DNA of 64,000 bases from an uncultured Eggerthellaceae bacterium (lineage in GTDB: Bacteria; Actinomycetota; Coriobacteriia; Coriobacteriales; Eggerthellaceae): assembly GCA_903789415.1 (NCBI GenBank), contig CAIFEG010000008.1:1-64000 (forward strand), in the 5' to 3' direction. Under the pieces are notes generated by a model. It saw only the letters and a program-made list of their open reading frames with translations, was not told the origin of the DNA and did no database searches. Shown here piece after piece: positions 8,458-17,652 of the stretch (its first letter is position 1; each line of letters begins with the position of its first letter). Made by a program: the position numbers and the translations under genes.

Positions 8458-8512
8458 TTTCGGGGAAAACTTCCGGGAAATCTTTCGGGATATTCGGGAT
8501 ATCAGGGATAGG
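8458..8512. repeat. Short imperfect tandem repeat TTYCGGGRWA
   Basis: Four to five degenerate 10-13 bp copies (TTTCGGGGAAAAC, TTCCGGGAAATC, TTTCGGGATA, TTCGGGATATC) lie between the stop codon of LuxR copy 2 and the start of the second flavoprotein gene. A regulatory role is possible but unproven. Confidence 0.5.
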
Positions 8513-8519
8513 TGCTCTT

Positions 8520-9890
8520 CTAATGACGCTCCGATTTTGAAACAAGATCAATAAGTTGCTGTCGCGAATGAACCCCAAGTTTTTGATAAATATTCTTCAT
8601 GTGTCCGCGTACGGTGTTTTCCGAAATAACAAGTTCCTTCGCAATTGCCGGAACATTGTTTCCGGACAAAATGAGTTCTGCAATTTCTCTTTCACGGGGA
8701 GTAAGTGGTTGCATTTCTTGCGTAGAATTCGGCAATAGGCCGTCTTCATTAAAATGTGTTTGCGTACGTATTTCCGAAGAAGGATTTTTCTTTGATTTTG
8801 AAGCTGCATAAAGTCCGAGAGACAACACATAGACCCCAAGAAAAAGAACCGCAACTACGGATTGGACGTCTTGGACGAATGCTTGAGCGGCAATCTTTCC
8901 GATCGTTCGCCCTATTTCCATAATGACAAGGGTAGGGGTTATGCAAAGTACATACACATAAATAGGTGGTTCATGGTGCTGATTTGCATAGGCAGCTGCA
9001 AGCATTATTAAGAGCAGGTTTAAAATTTCGAAACCTGTCATGAGTATTCCGGACGCTAATGGCGTAAAACTCAGCCCGAATATTGCGACGAGCAAAAATG
9101 CAGAGGTAACTATGGGAAAAAGTATCTGGAAGATTTTTTCAATTTCCCAGGTCATAAGCAGCTCAGTGACAATAACGAGCAAAGAGCCAATGATGATTCC
9201 CCAATTTACGGCAATAAAAATTCGATTACTAGGATTTAAATTTGCCATGAGTTGCCAGGCAAAGCCCACGGCACAAACGCAAAAAATCGGTTTCCACAAT
9301 TGTTGGGTAAGTGTTCGTAACTCTTGGTTTCCGAAATGGACATGGCGTTGAGGCGTGACATCTCTTCTTGCGATGTATAAGCATACTGAAGATAGGAATG
9401 TTAATGCCGCACAGAGCGCCAAAATTTCTATGTCATTTAAGAGAAGTGTTTGGATGGCAATGATTAATAATGAAGAAATTGCTGCTGAAGTGGGAATCGC
9501 AAGAGCAATTTTCCCAGGGTTACATCTCGCATAATATTCTTGCCAAAACGCCATATACGATGCGCCGGCAATTCCCTCTAAACATCCCGCAACTATGGCT
9601 ACCTGAAAATTATTTTGGAAAAAGACAAGTAAAAATGCTCCTAGGGTAAGCAACAAAAATGGGAGAAAACACGTTACTTTTTCGTTTTGTAATTCCTTAT
9701 TTGTAAAAATGAGAAATGCGAGCAAAAACAAAAAGAGAACGGTTAACGTGGTGCGCGATATTTCAAAAGCATTTTCAACAAATTGCGATTCTGACCAGGA
9801 AGAAGTCCCAAGGAAACTGATTACCCAAAAGAAAGCAAATCCAATATCATAAAATCTTATTGAGCGAAACGTGTATTTCGGTTTACTCAT
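8520..9890 (-). CDS. LuxR-type regulator with N-terminal multi-pass membrane domain (copy 2)
   Basis: This 456-aa protein has the same layout as copy 1: about 12 predicted membrane helices over residues 10-350, a short polar linker, and a C-terminal LuxR/GerE domain beginning LTPREREIAELIL, with ISENTVRGHMKNIY as recognition region and KLGVHSRQQ. The ATG at 9888-9890 is preceded by GGGAG at a 9-nt distance. It is followed on the same strand by the second flavoprotein gene (stop-to-start gap 177 bp), its likely regulatory target. No receiver domain or cognate kinase is visible, so signal input is probably direct through the membrane part (inference). Confidence 0.88.
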   Translation of the reverse strand: MSKPKYTFRSIRFYDIGFAFFWVISFLGTSSWSESQFVENAFEISRTTLTVLFLFLLAFLIFTNKELQNEKVTCFLPFLLLTLGAFLLVFFQNNFQVAIVAGCLEGIAGASYMAFWQEYYARCNPGKIALAIPTSAAISSLLIIAIQTLLLNDIEILALCAALTFLSSVCLYIARRDVTPQRHVHFGNQELRTLTQQLWKPIFCVCAVGFAWQLMANLNPSNRIFIAVNWGIIIGSLLVIVTELLMTWEIEKIFQILFPIVTSAFLLVAIFGLSFTPLASGILMTGFEILNLLLIMLAAAYANQHHEPPIYVYVLCITPTLVIMEIGRTIGKIAAQAFVQDVQSVVAVLFLGVYVLSLGLYAASKSKKNPSSEIRTQTHFNEDGLLPNSTQEMQPLTPREREIAELILSGNNVPAIAKELVISENTVRGHMKNIYQKLGVHSRQQLIDLVSKSERH

Positions 9891-9960
9891 ACAGCGATCT
9901 CCCAGACAATGAAAATTTGGCTCAATAATGCGTGAAAAGGTAGTGGATCAACTTTTAATA

Positions 9961-9986
9961 TATTATCCTGCTTGTACAGGGATAAT
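9961..9986. promoter_or_regulatory. Inverted-repeat operator candidate upstream of LuxR copy 2
   Basis: ATTATCCTG and CAGGGATAAT form a near-perfect dyad, offset by one base, around CTTGTA. The same CTTGTA centre occurs in the dyad at 3897-3916. It lies between the divergent LuxR copy 2 and helicase genes, 70-100 bp from each start. Confidence 0.4.
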
Positions 9987-10086
9987 GTGAGTGTTTTATC
10001 GTTCTGGTTTTTCAAAATACGAAACTCACTTATGCAATTCATTTATCGTTCATCAGTACCAGTTTTAGGGGAACACCAGATAATAG

Positions 10087-12801
10087 ATGCAAAATCAGGA
10101 ACATAGCCATTTGTTTGAACAAGAAACCCAAGAGTCCCAAGGCCCAAAAAGCCCTGGAAAAGAAAGCTCAGAAGGAAAAAGCCTCGAAAAAGAAAACCCT
10201 GAAGAAGAAAGCCCAGAAAACTCCCAAGGCGCTCCTTCGTTGGAAGATCAAGTTCCTGATTTGTGGTTTGATCGGGAAGAATTTCCCGATGTCAAACCCG
10301 AAGATCCGCTTACGCCTGATGAATCGCTCGAACGGTTTATGGACTGGGCCGCCTCCCGCGGAATCAATCTGTGGGCGCACCAAGAAGATGCCCTCATGGA
10401 TTTGGCTGTCGGTGACAACGTGATTTTAGGCACTCCTACCGGCTCGGGGAAATCAATGGTTGCGCTGGGTTTGTCATACATGACCATCTGCACGGGCAAA
10501 CATGCCATCTATACGGCGCCGATAAAGGCGCTCGTGAATCAAAAGTTTTTCGATCTCGTAGACATTCTGGGAAAAGATAACGTGGGAATGCTTACGGGGG
10601 ATTCCCATATCAATGTGGATGCTCCCGTGATTTGCTGTACCGAGGAAATTCTTGCAAATATTGCACTTCAAGAGGGCGAAAATGCTCAGGTAGCAAGCGT
10701 TGCGATGGATGAATTCCATTATTTTTCCGATCCTGATCGTGGATGGGCGTGGCAGGTTCCGCTGCTCACGCTTCCGCAGACGCAATTTCTGCTGATGAGT
10801 GCCACGCTGGGCGACACAACCAAAATTGCCCAGACGCTCAAGGCGCATACGGGGCGCGATGTCGATCAGATTCTTAATGCAGAGCGTCCTGTTCCCCTTC
10901 GCTATGAATATGTTGAGACCAATATTGAAGGCACCGTTGAACTTGCGCTTCGGGCAGGCGAAGCGCCCATGTATATCGTCCATAGTTCCCAGGATGCAGC
11001 GCTTTCAACGGCGCAATCGCTTTCAAGTTTCGGCGTGGCAACCAAAGAGCAACGCACCGCAGCAAAGCAGGCGATGAAGGGATTTCAATTCAACACGGCG
11101 TTTGGCAGAACGCTTAAACGCCTGTTGACCAGCGGGGTAGGAGTGCATCATGCGGGTATGCTTCCGCGTTATCGCCTGCTAGTGGAAAAGCTTGCACAAG
11201 AAGGGCTTTTGCCGGTGATCTGCGGAACCGACACCCTTGGTGTGGGTATTAACGTGCCTATTCATACGGTTATCTTGATGGCACTCACCAAATATGATGG
11301 CAATAAAATGCGGCGCTTAAAGCCGCGCGAGTTCCACCAGCTTGCGGGACGTGCAGGTCGTGCGGGGTTTGACAGCGAAGGGGTCGTGATCGCTGAGGCG
11401 CCTGAGTATGCAATTGAAAATGCGCGGGCGATGGCAAAAGCGGGCGACGACCCACGAAAACAGAAGCATATCAAGAAGAAGCATCCACCTAAAGATTTCG
11501 TGAACTGGGACAAGCACACCTTCGAGCGACTTGTCGCGGCGGCGCCTGATACGCTCAAACCTCGAATGACCATTACGCATTCGATGGTGCTCTCAGAAGT
11601 GCTGCAGGGCGGTGATGCAAATGCACGCGTTCGCAAGCTCATCGATGATTCGCTTCAAACACCTGAGCAAAAGGTGAAGCTCTATGAACGAGCGCAGGAG
11701 ATTTTCGATACCCTTGAGGCAGCAGGCGTCGTGAAAGTTGATCATGATGCACAGGGAAAACCAGTGTATAGCCTTACGGTTGAACTTCCGCCGGATTTCG
11801 CACTTGATCAGCCGCTTTCTCCGTTTATGTTGGCGGCCCTTGAACTGCTTGACCCTGAATCTGATAACTATGCACTCGATGTCATCTCGGTGGTGGAATC
11901 TACGCTTGAAAATCCGTGGCAGATTCTGCGTGCGCAGCGGCGTCTTGCGCGTAATCGTGCGATGGCCGAAATGAAAGCGGACGGCATAGAGTACGAGGAG
12001 CGCATGGAGCGCATTCAAGATGTGACGTATCCCATGCCGCTTCGACGTGATCTTTTTGCTGCCTTTGATGTGTATTGCGAAAAGGTCCCTTGGGCGCGTG
12101 ATTTTCAGCTGCATCCCAAGTCGGTGTTGCGTGACATGGTGGAACGTGCGGCAGACTTCAAGGAATACATCGCGGCATATGGCATTGCGAAAAATGAAGG
12201 CACGTTGCTTCGCTATCTATCGGAGGCGTATCGGGTGCTCGCGCGCACGGTGCCCGAAGACAAGATCGATGAGCGCCTTGAGGGTATCATCGATTGGCTT
12301 GGATTCTTGGTTACGCGTGTTGACTCCAGCTTGCTGGATGAATGGAACTCGTTTGGTCAGGAAGCGGATGAAAAGCCGCCAACGCAAAAAGATGTGGTGG
12401 TAGCCGACAGGCACGGTATGGAAGTGCTAGTTCGCAACGCGCTGTTCTTGCGGGTGCGCTTGGCTAGCCAGAATAAGGCGGCACAGCTCGGCACGCTCGA
12501 CGGCGATTGGGGATATGGTCAACGCAAGTGGGCAGATGCACTCGATGATTTCTACCAGGTGCATGAGTTTATTCGTACCGACGCCGATGCGCGCTCTGCT
12601 GCATATTTTTTGTTAGACGAATCAGATGAGGAATCTGCGCATGTGTGGCACGCGACACAGATTTTCGCGGATAGCGATGATGACCATGATTTCCAAATTC
12701 GTGGCGATGTGGATTTAGATGCGACACAAAACGAAGGCGAAGTGGTGTTTTCGCAGTATTGTGTGGGATTTCCTGAGCAATTTGATGACAAGGATGCGTA
12801 A
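10087..12801 (+). CDS. Ski2/Mtr4-like DExH-box RNA helicase (DUF3516 type)
   Basis: Superfamily II helicase of 904 aa, probably acting in RNA processing or turnover. Motifs appear in order: Walker A GTPTGSGKS (115-123), motif Ia TAPIKALVNQ (143-152), motif II DEFH (208-211), motif III SATLGD (238-243), GVHHAGMLPRYR, and motif VI QLAGRAGRAGFD (about 417-428). The long C-terminal region corresponds to the DUF3516 part of actinobacterial homologues. Residues 10-60 are a Glu/Ser/Lys/Pro-rich low-complexity tail that is probably disordered. The only possible ATG near the beginning is at 10087; its ribosome-binding site is weak (AGGGG about 15 nt upstream). It stands alone, divergent from LuxR copy 2. 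Confidence 0.9.
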   Translation: MQNQEHSHLFEQETQESQGPKSPGKESSEGKSLEKENPEEESPENSQGAPSLEDQVPDLWFDREEFPDVKPEDPLTPDESLERFMDWAASRGINLWAHQEDALMDLAVGDNVILGTPTGSGKSMVALGLSYMTICTGKHAIYTAPIKALVNQKFFDLVDILGKDNVGMLTGDSHINVDAPVICCTEEILANIALQEGENAQVASVAMDEFHYFSDPDRGWAWQVPLLTLPQTQFLLMSATLGDTTKIAQTLKAHTGRDVDQILNAERPVPLRYEYVETNIEGTVELALRAGEAPMYIVHSSQDAALSTAQSLSSFGVATKEQRTAAKQAMKGFQFNTAFGRTLKRLLTSGVGVHHAGMLPRYRLLVEKLAQEGLLPVICGTDTLGVGINVPIHTVILMALTKYDGNKMRRLKPREFHQLAGRAGRAGFDSEGVVIAEAPEYAIENARAMAKAGDDPRKQKHIKKKHPPKDFVNWDKHTFERLVAAAPDTLKPRMTITHSMVLSEVLQGGDANARVRKLIDDSLQTPEQKVKLYERAQEIFDTLEAAGVVKVDHDAQGKPVYSLTVELPPDFALDQPLSPFMLAALELLDPESDNYALDVISVVESTLENPWQILRAQRRLARNRAMAEMKADGIEYEERMERIQDVTYPMPLRRDLFAAFDVYCEKVPWARDFQLHPKSVLRDMVERAADFKEYIAAYGIAKNEGTLLRYLSEAYRVLARTVPEDKIDERLEGIIDWLGFLVTRVDSSLLDEWNSFGQEADEKPPTQKDVVVADRHGMEVLVRNALFLRVRLASQNKAAQLGTLDGDWGYGQRKWADALDDFYQVHEFIRTDADARSAAYFLLDESDEESAHVWHATQIFADSDDDHDFQIRGDVDLDATQNEGEVVFSQYCVGFPEQFDDKDA

Positions 12802-12980
12802 TTTGCGCATGGCGTTCCATGGCGTTCGTGTGTTTGCAAAAATGTTTTAGTATGCGCTAAGACTACAATGTGTGGAACGGATACGTGACTGAGCGTATGT
12901 GGTTTGTCGCTTGATAGTGCGGTAGTGTTGTGTGCTGCATGTATGTGGTTGCACGACACCAAAAATGAGAAAGGGCATGT

Positions 12981-15167
12981 ATGGGAATTCAAACGGGACT
13001 TGCGCGGTGCATAAGCGCGGTGTCAACCGCGGCGCTGAAGCATGTGTTTCATCGTCCAGCGGCGAATTTCCCTGGCAAAATCGCGCTTTACGTGGATCCT
13101 CACATCATTGCCGATATGACAAAGAAGCTGGGCAAGGGCAGCATTTGCGTGGTGGGCACCAACGGAAAAACCACCATCACAAACCTGATTGCCGATGCTC
13201 TTGAATCTGCGGGGCAGCGCGTCGTATGCAATCGAACGGGAGCAAACTTAGATTCCGGGGTCGCCACGTCGCTTCTCCATGCAACCCAGAGCGACTGGGG
13301 TGTTTTTGAATGCGATGAACTCTGGCTCACCAAGATTTTGCCATTTACACAGTCGAAGTATGTGCTGCTGTTAAATTTATTCCGTGATCAGCTTGATCGT
13401 GTGGGAGAGATCGACCGCACGCAAAATTCAATCGTGAATGCGCTAAAGCAGTCGCCGAAAAGCATTCTGATATATAACGGCGACGATCCGCTGTGCGAGG
13501 CTATCGCACGGAAGGCGCCAAATCCTCATGTGGCATTCGGTATCGACGAAGATTTGCATTTGGTAAATCACACGGTCTCCGATGCGCCGATGTGCCAGAT
13601 GTGCGATGGAATTCTTCAATATCGGTATCGCCAGTATGGCCAGCTGGGGGACTATCACTGTCCGAAGTGTGATTTTGCGCGCCCGGCACTGGCGTTTGCC
13701 GCGCACAACTGCCATATCGGTTCAGATCAAATCGATTTTGACGTGGTGCATGCTGATTCGAATAAAGATCAGTCGACCACTGCTCATATCCACGCAGATG
13801 TTGCGGGTGCCTATATGCTCTACAACTTGCTTGCAGTATATGCCGCCTCGCACCTGATGGGTGCGCCCGATAGTGCCATTGCCGAAGCGATTGCATGTTT
13901 CCACCCAGATAATGGCCGTCTGCAAACTATCCGCATCGGTAACCACAATGTGCTTTTAAACCTGGCAAAAAATCCCACGGGATTCAACCAAAATCTCACG
14001 CTCATTAACCAGGTAAAAGGTCGTAAAGCAGCGGCGTTCTTTGTAAACGATAAGCAAGCCGACGGCCACGATATTAGCTGGATTTGGGATGTAAATTTTG
14101 ATGAACTGGCCGATCAGGACGTTGTTGCGTTTGCTGGCGGCATCCGCAAAAACGATGTGCAGCTGCGCTTGAAATATGGCAATGTATCTGCTGAACTCAT
14201 TGAAGATGCCCATCAGGCGATGCAGAAAATCTTGAATGATCCATCACTTGATGGATGCCCCGTGTTTATGATCGCAAACTATACGGCGCTTCCGCAGGTT
14301 CGCCAGCAGCTCATGGAAATGGCGAAAACAGCTCAAGATGTCTCCGCTTCGTCTGATGCACAGCCATTAGACGCGGATGCAGCGAAAACGTCGTTCTATG
14401 CGAAAGACAAGCCGACATTTACCATGGAGCATCCGTTGCGCATCTATCACCTGATGCCGAAGCTTTTGAATTTGTATGGCGACAATGGAAACGTTAAAGT
14501 GCTTCAGCGCAGGTGTGAGTGGCGAGGAATTCCTGTCGATGTGCACGATGTAAAATTTGGTGAACCAGCGAATCTGGGCAACGCCGATATTGTCTTTTTA
14601 GGCGGTGGTCCTGACCGCCAGCAGAAACTCGCAAATGAAATGCTCCTTTCCATGCGCGTTCAAATCTTGGATTACGTGGAATCCGATGGGGTACTTCTGG
14701 CCATTTGCGGTGGATACCAAATTTTGGGGCCTTCATGGTATGCGGATGGCGAAAAAGTTAAAGGACTCTCAATTCTCGATATGCATACCGACCCTGCTCC
14801 AGAAGGCGCGTCGCGAATTATCGACAACATCGTGATTGATTCGCCGCTCTCTACGCGTCCGGTTGTGGGCTATGAGAACCACGGTGGGCGAACCTATCTT
14901 GGTAAAGATCTGAAACCATTTGGTACGGTTCACAACCATATTGGTCATGGCAACAACGATGATTCAGGCGCTGATGGTGCCCTGTATAAGCATGTGGTGG
15001 CAACGTATTTACATGGTCCGTTGCTCGGAAAGAACCCGCAAGTGGCTGATTGGATCATTCAGAAGGCTATCGAACATCGTTTAGGCAGAAAGGTAGATTT
15101 ACCAAAGCTCAACGATGATGTGGAAAATGAAGCGAATGCTTTTATGTGCAAGCGATTAGGTGCGTAA
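12981..15167 (+). CDS. Fused lipid II isoglutaminyl synthase, MurT-GatD in one chain
   Basis: The complex amidates D-glutamate of lipid II to D-isoglutamine. Residues 1 to ~455 are MurT: Mur-ligase P-loop GTNGKTT (59-65), a four-Cys zinc ribbon (Cys205/208 and Cys227/230), and the DUF1727 region with KNPTGFNQN. Residues ~482-728 are GatD, a class I glutaminase: oxyanion segment GGGPDRQ, nucleophile Cys576 in AICGGYQ, and catalytic His678 in YLHGPL. These are two genes in Staphylococcus and most relatives. Here one frame continues through a linker (about 455-481), and the in-frame ATG at 14424 has no clear ribosome-binding site. The ATG at 12981 follows GAGAAAGGG. Substrate ammonia would pass between the joined subunits. 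Confidence 0.92.
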   Translation: MGIQTGLARCISAVSTAALKHVFHRPAANFPGKIALYVDPHIIADMTKKLGKGSICVVGTNGKTTITNLIADALESAGQRVVCNRTGANLDSGVATSLLHATQSDWGVFECDELWLTKILPFTQSKYVLLLNLFRDQLDRVGEIDRTQNSIVNALKQSPKSILIYNGDDPLCEAIARKAPNPHVAFGIDEDLHLVNHTVSDAPMCQMCDGILQYRYRQYGQLGDYHCPKCDFARPALAFAAHNCHIGSDQIDFDVVHADSNKDQSTTAHIHADVAGAYMLYNLLAVYAASHLMGAPDSAIAEAIACFHPDNGRLQTIRIGNHNVLLNLAKNPTGFNQNLTLINQVKGRKAAAFFVNDKQADGHDISWIWDVNFDELADQDVVAFAGGIRKNDVQLRLKYGNVSAELIEDAHQAMQKILNDPSLDGCPVFMIANYTALPQVRQQLMEMAKTAQDVSASSDAQPLDADAAKTSFYAKDKPTFTMEHPLRIYHLMPKLLNLYGDNGNVKVLQRRCEWRGIPVDVHDVKFGEPANLGNADIVFLGGGPDRQQKLANEMLLSMRVQILDYVESDGVLLAICGGYQILGPSWYADGEKVKGLSILDMHTDPAPEGASRIIDNIVIDSPLSTRPVVGYENHGGRTYLGKDLKPFGTVHNHIGHGNNDDSGADGALYKHVVATYLHGPLLGKNPQVADWIIQKAIEHRLGRKVDLPKLNDDVENEANAFMCKRLGA

Positions 15168-15250
15168 GCAGTTTATGTGAATTACGCACCCCGTCATGGC
15201 AATTATCACGTGTTTTTATCCGTGCATGTGGTGCAGGCACTTTGTGAATG

Positions 15251-15280
15251 TTGATTTTTCTTATTCAGAAAGAGTAGACT
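15251..15280 (+). promoter_or_regulatory. Promoter candidate for the LCP gene
   Basis: TTGATT (15251-15256) and TAGACT (15275-15280) are separated by 18 bp and lie about 130 bp before the LCP gene start at 15411. No other structure was recognised in the 15168-15410 spacer except a weak TGCGTAA/TTACGCA inverted repeat right at the end of the MurT-GatD gene. Confidence 0.45.
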
Positions 15281-15410
15281 ACGTTTTTCAGATTGTTTCG
15301 GATTTTTGTAATGTGAAAAATACTCAAACTAAGTTACAAGTGCGTGGATTTTAAAAAGAATCGTTAGTTTAGTTTTTGGCAATTTATAAGCGCATATCAC
15401 GATAGGGATC

Positions 15411-17198
15411 ATGGCTTTTCAAAATCATAGAGCATCAGACAATTCAAATGTGCGTCGCACGCAAGCGAGCCACGGACGACATTCGCGTGCGAATGTTCAA
15501 AACACCCGTACGCAAGATCAATCGCAAAATCGATCACGCACGCGCACATCAAGAAACGCTGCACCTCAGAATTCTTCCCAATATTCAAGGGGAAATGCAA
15601 ACAGATATGCGCAGCAAGCCCCGCAAAATGCGCCGGGAAACGTTTCGCAATACACTCAGCAATATGCGTCTCAAAACGCTCCGCAGGGAAATGCGAAGTC
15701 GAGACCCACATCCCGCAAGAATTCGAAAAAAACATCATCAAGACGCACTTCAAAGCGCGAGCGTCAGTACCGTCAACCGGGCGCATCGGCAGCTTCATAC
15801 AGCGACCCAACGCGTTATTCTGCAAGTGCAAGCAGACCAGACATGTTCTCGCGCGATGCGGCAACGCAACATTATGCCAGCGAGCATAAACGCTTGCATC
15901 GTCATCGCATTCTCAAACGCGTGTTGATAACAATTTTGATTATTGTTCTTGCGGCTGTTGTTGCTGCGGCGGCATACATATACCACATTAATTCGAACTT
16001 AAATCGTGGTACCGATAGCGGGCTCTCAAATGTTCTCGTGAGTTCCAACATGACAAAAGAGCCATTCTATATGGTGCTTATGGGTACTGATCAGTCCCTT
16101 CAACGTGATGAAGATGGATCTACGGCCGATACGTATCGTACCGATTCCATCATGCTTGCGCGGCTGGATCCGGTGAACAAGAAGATTACGCTTATCTCGC
16201 TTCCGCGTGATACGCAAGTGAATTTGCCGGAGTATGGAACGCAAAAATTGAATGCGGCGTATGCCTTTGGTGGACCTTCCCTGGCTGTCCAAACGGTATC
16301 CAACATTTCTGGTCAGAGCATTTCTCACTATGGTCTGGTAGATATGGATGGGCTGAAAGAAGTCGTCGATGATCTGGGTGGCATTGACGTCAATGTTCCT
16401 ATGACGATCGACGATGAAGATGCCGGCGGCCATTTGGATGCAGGCGAACAGACGCTCAATGGTGACCAGGCACTTATTCTCTGTCGTTCGCGTCACGCCT
16501 ATGACCAGTACGGTGCAGGTGATGACTTCCGCGCTGCAAATCAGCGTTTGGTGTTAGCTGCCATTGCAAACAAGATGCTTGCATCAGACCCTCTGACAAT
16601 TGCAAACACCGTTAACACCTTGTCTCAATACGTACAGACAGATCTGAGTGTCAACGATATCATTGCGCTCGCACAGACGTTCCAAGGTATGGACGTTTCA
16701 AACGATATGTATTCAGCGGAAATGCCGACGAATTCTGTCTACGAAGATGATCTGTGGTATGAACAAATTGATCAGCAAGCATGGCAGCAGATGATGCAGC
16801 GCGTGAATAACGGTGAGCCACCAACCACAGGAAACGAAGTTGATGCAGCTACGGGTACGATTCTTTCCAATGCGGGAAGCGAATCTACGGGAACTAGCTC
16901 CAGCACCAGTTCAAAAGCGGGCACAGTTGTTGTTCGTAATGGTTCGGGTGCGCAAGGGGTCGCAGCGTCTGTATCTTCAAAGCTTTCTGATGCGGGATAT
17001 TCGGTAGGCAACGCAGGCAACGCCGACAGCTTCAACTACACCGAATCTCTCGTGGTTTACGATGATGTTGACGACGCAGGTGAAGCCCAGGATATTGCGA
17101 ATATTGTGGGCGGAGCGACAGCGATGCAAAACGATGGCAACTACCTCTACCAAGGCGACTTCTTGGTGATCATTGGCAAAGATTACAGCGATAATTAG
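15411..17198 (+). CDS. LytR-CpsA-Psr (LCP) family wall-polymer ligase with LytR_C domain
   Basis: LCP enzymes transfer undecaprenyl-linked polymers to peptidoglycan outside the membrane. The 595-aa product has a long cytoplasmic N-terminus (1-165) rich in Gln, Asn, Arg and Ser. A single membrane anchor follows at about 170-192, then the LCP catalytic domain (about 214-390). Typical landmarks are MVLMGTDQ, YRTDSIMLARLD, SLPRDTQV, the Asp-rich GGIDVNVP region and LCRSRHAYDQYGAGDDFRA, which includes conserved Arg residues that bind the pyrophosphate. A Ser/Thr-rich linker leads to a LytR_C domain (about 503-592). The ATG follows an AGGG site with short spacing. The gene is monocistronic between MurT-GatD and the trp leader. 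Confidence 0.92.
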   Translation: MAFQNHRASDNSNVRRTQASHGRHSRANVQNTRTQDQSQNRSRTRTSRNAAPQNSSQYSRGNANRYAQQAPQNAPGNVSQYTQQYASQNAPQGNAKSRPTSRKNSKKTSSRRTSKRERQYRQPGASAASYSDPTRYSASASRPDMFSRDAATQHYASEHKRLHRHRILKRVLITILIIVLAAVVAAAAYIYHINSNLNRGTDSGLSNVLVSSNMTKEPFYMVLMGTDQSLQRDEDGSTADTYRTDSIMLARLDPVNKKITLISLPRDTQVNLPEYGTQKLNAAYAFGGPSLAVQTVSNISGQSISHYGLVDMDGLKEVVDDLGGIDVNVPMTIDDEDAGGHLDAGEQTLNGDQALILCRSRHAYDQYGAGDDFRAANQRLVLAAIANKMLASDPLTIANTVNTLSQYVQTDLSVNDIIALAQTFQGMDVSNDMYSAEMPTNSVYEDDLWYEQIDQQAWQQMMQRVNNGEPPTTGNEVDAATGTILSNAGSESTGTSSSTSSKAGTVVVRNGSGAQGVAASVSSKLSDAGYSVGNAGNADSFNYTESLVVYDDVDDAGEAQDIANIVGGATAMQNDGNYLYQGDFLVIIGKDYSDN

Positions 17199-17310
17199 TT
17201 TCTCGTCTTTTGTTTCATCTTTGTTATATTTTGCAATCCAAGAAATTTTTGTGGGTACGAACGCATTTTTCTGTGCTAGGATACATGAAAATTAAATAAG
17301 AAATAAACCT

Positions 17311-17617
17311 ATGAGGCGGAAGTAAAAGTAAGGAAAGCGCGCACAGAGAGCTTGAGTAGCTGAGATTCAAGCCGTAAGCGCCTTGCATAAATGGGCCGCC
17401 GAGGGCACACCGAAATCAGGTTTTGAAAGTAGGCTGTGACGTAAGACATACGTAAGTTGTCGGGGATATGTCGGTATCCTTAAAAATTTGCCGGGAGGCA
17501 TTGAGGGGCTACCAAGTATCTCATAAGAGCACGAGCAATCGTGAATCAAGGTGGCACCGCGAATTCGAAGTTCTGAATCCGTCCTTGAGTGTAAAAGCTT
17601 AAGGACGGATTTTTTTA
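17311..17617 (+). ncRNA. T-box riboswitch (tRNA-Trp specific), transcriptional, upstream of trpE
   Basis: The leader has the canonical T-box AAGGTGGCACCGCG (17548-17561). Stem I closes with GGCGG (17315-17319) pairing CCGCC (17396-17400). The specifier position directly before the 3' strand reads TGG (17392-17394), the Trp codon, followed by one G. The antiterminator bulge is TGGC (17552-17555), complementary to a GCCA acceptor end, matching the G73 discriminator of bacterial tRNA-Trp. The leader ends in an intrinsic terminator. Uncharged tRNA-Trp should stabilise the antiterminator and switch on the trp operon. Confidence 0.93.
17577..17617 (+). terminator. T-box-controlled terminator before trpE
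   Basis: A 13-bp stem (ATCCGTCCTTGAG / CTTAAGGACGGAT, one wobble) is followed by seven T residues, 36 nt upstream of the trpE start. It overlaps the 3' side of the region expected to form the antiterminator. Confidence 0.9.
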
Positions 17618-17652
17618 TGGGTCCGTTCTTGGGAAAGATTGGACTGTAAGAC

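Noticed and set aside
10115-10423. Lys-rich 102-codon ORF inside the helicase gene
   Set aside because: It is the +1 frame of the Glu/Lys low-complexity N-terminus of the helicase, produced by GAAAAAG-type codons.
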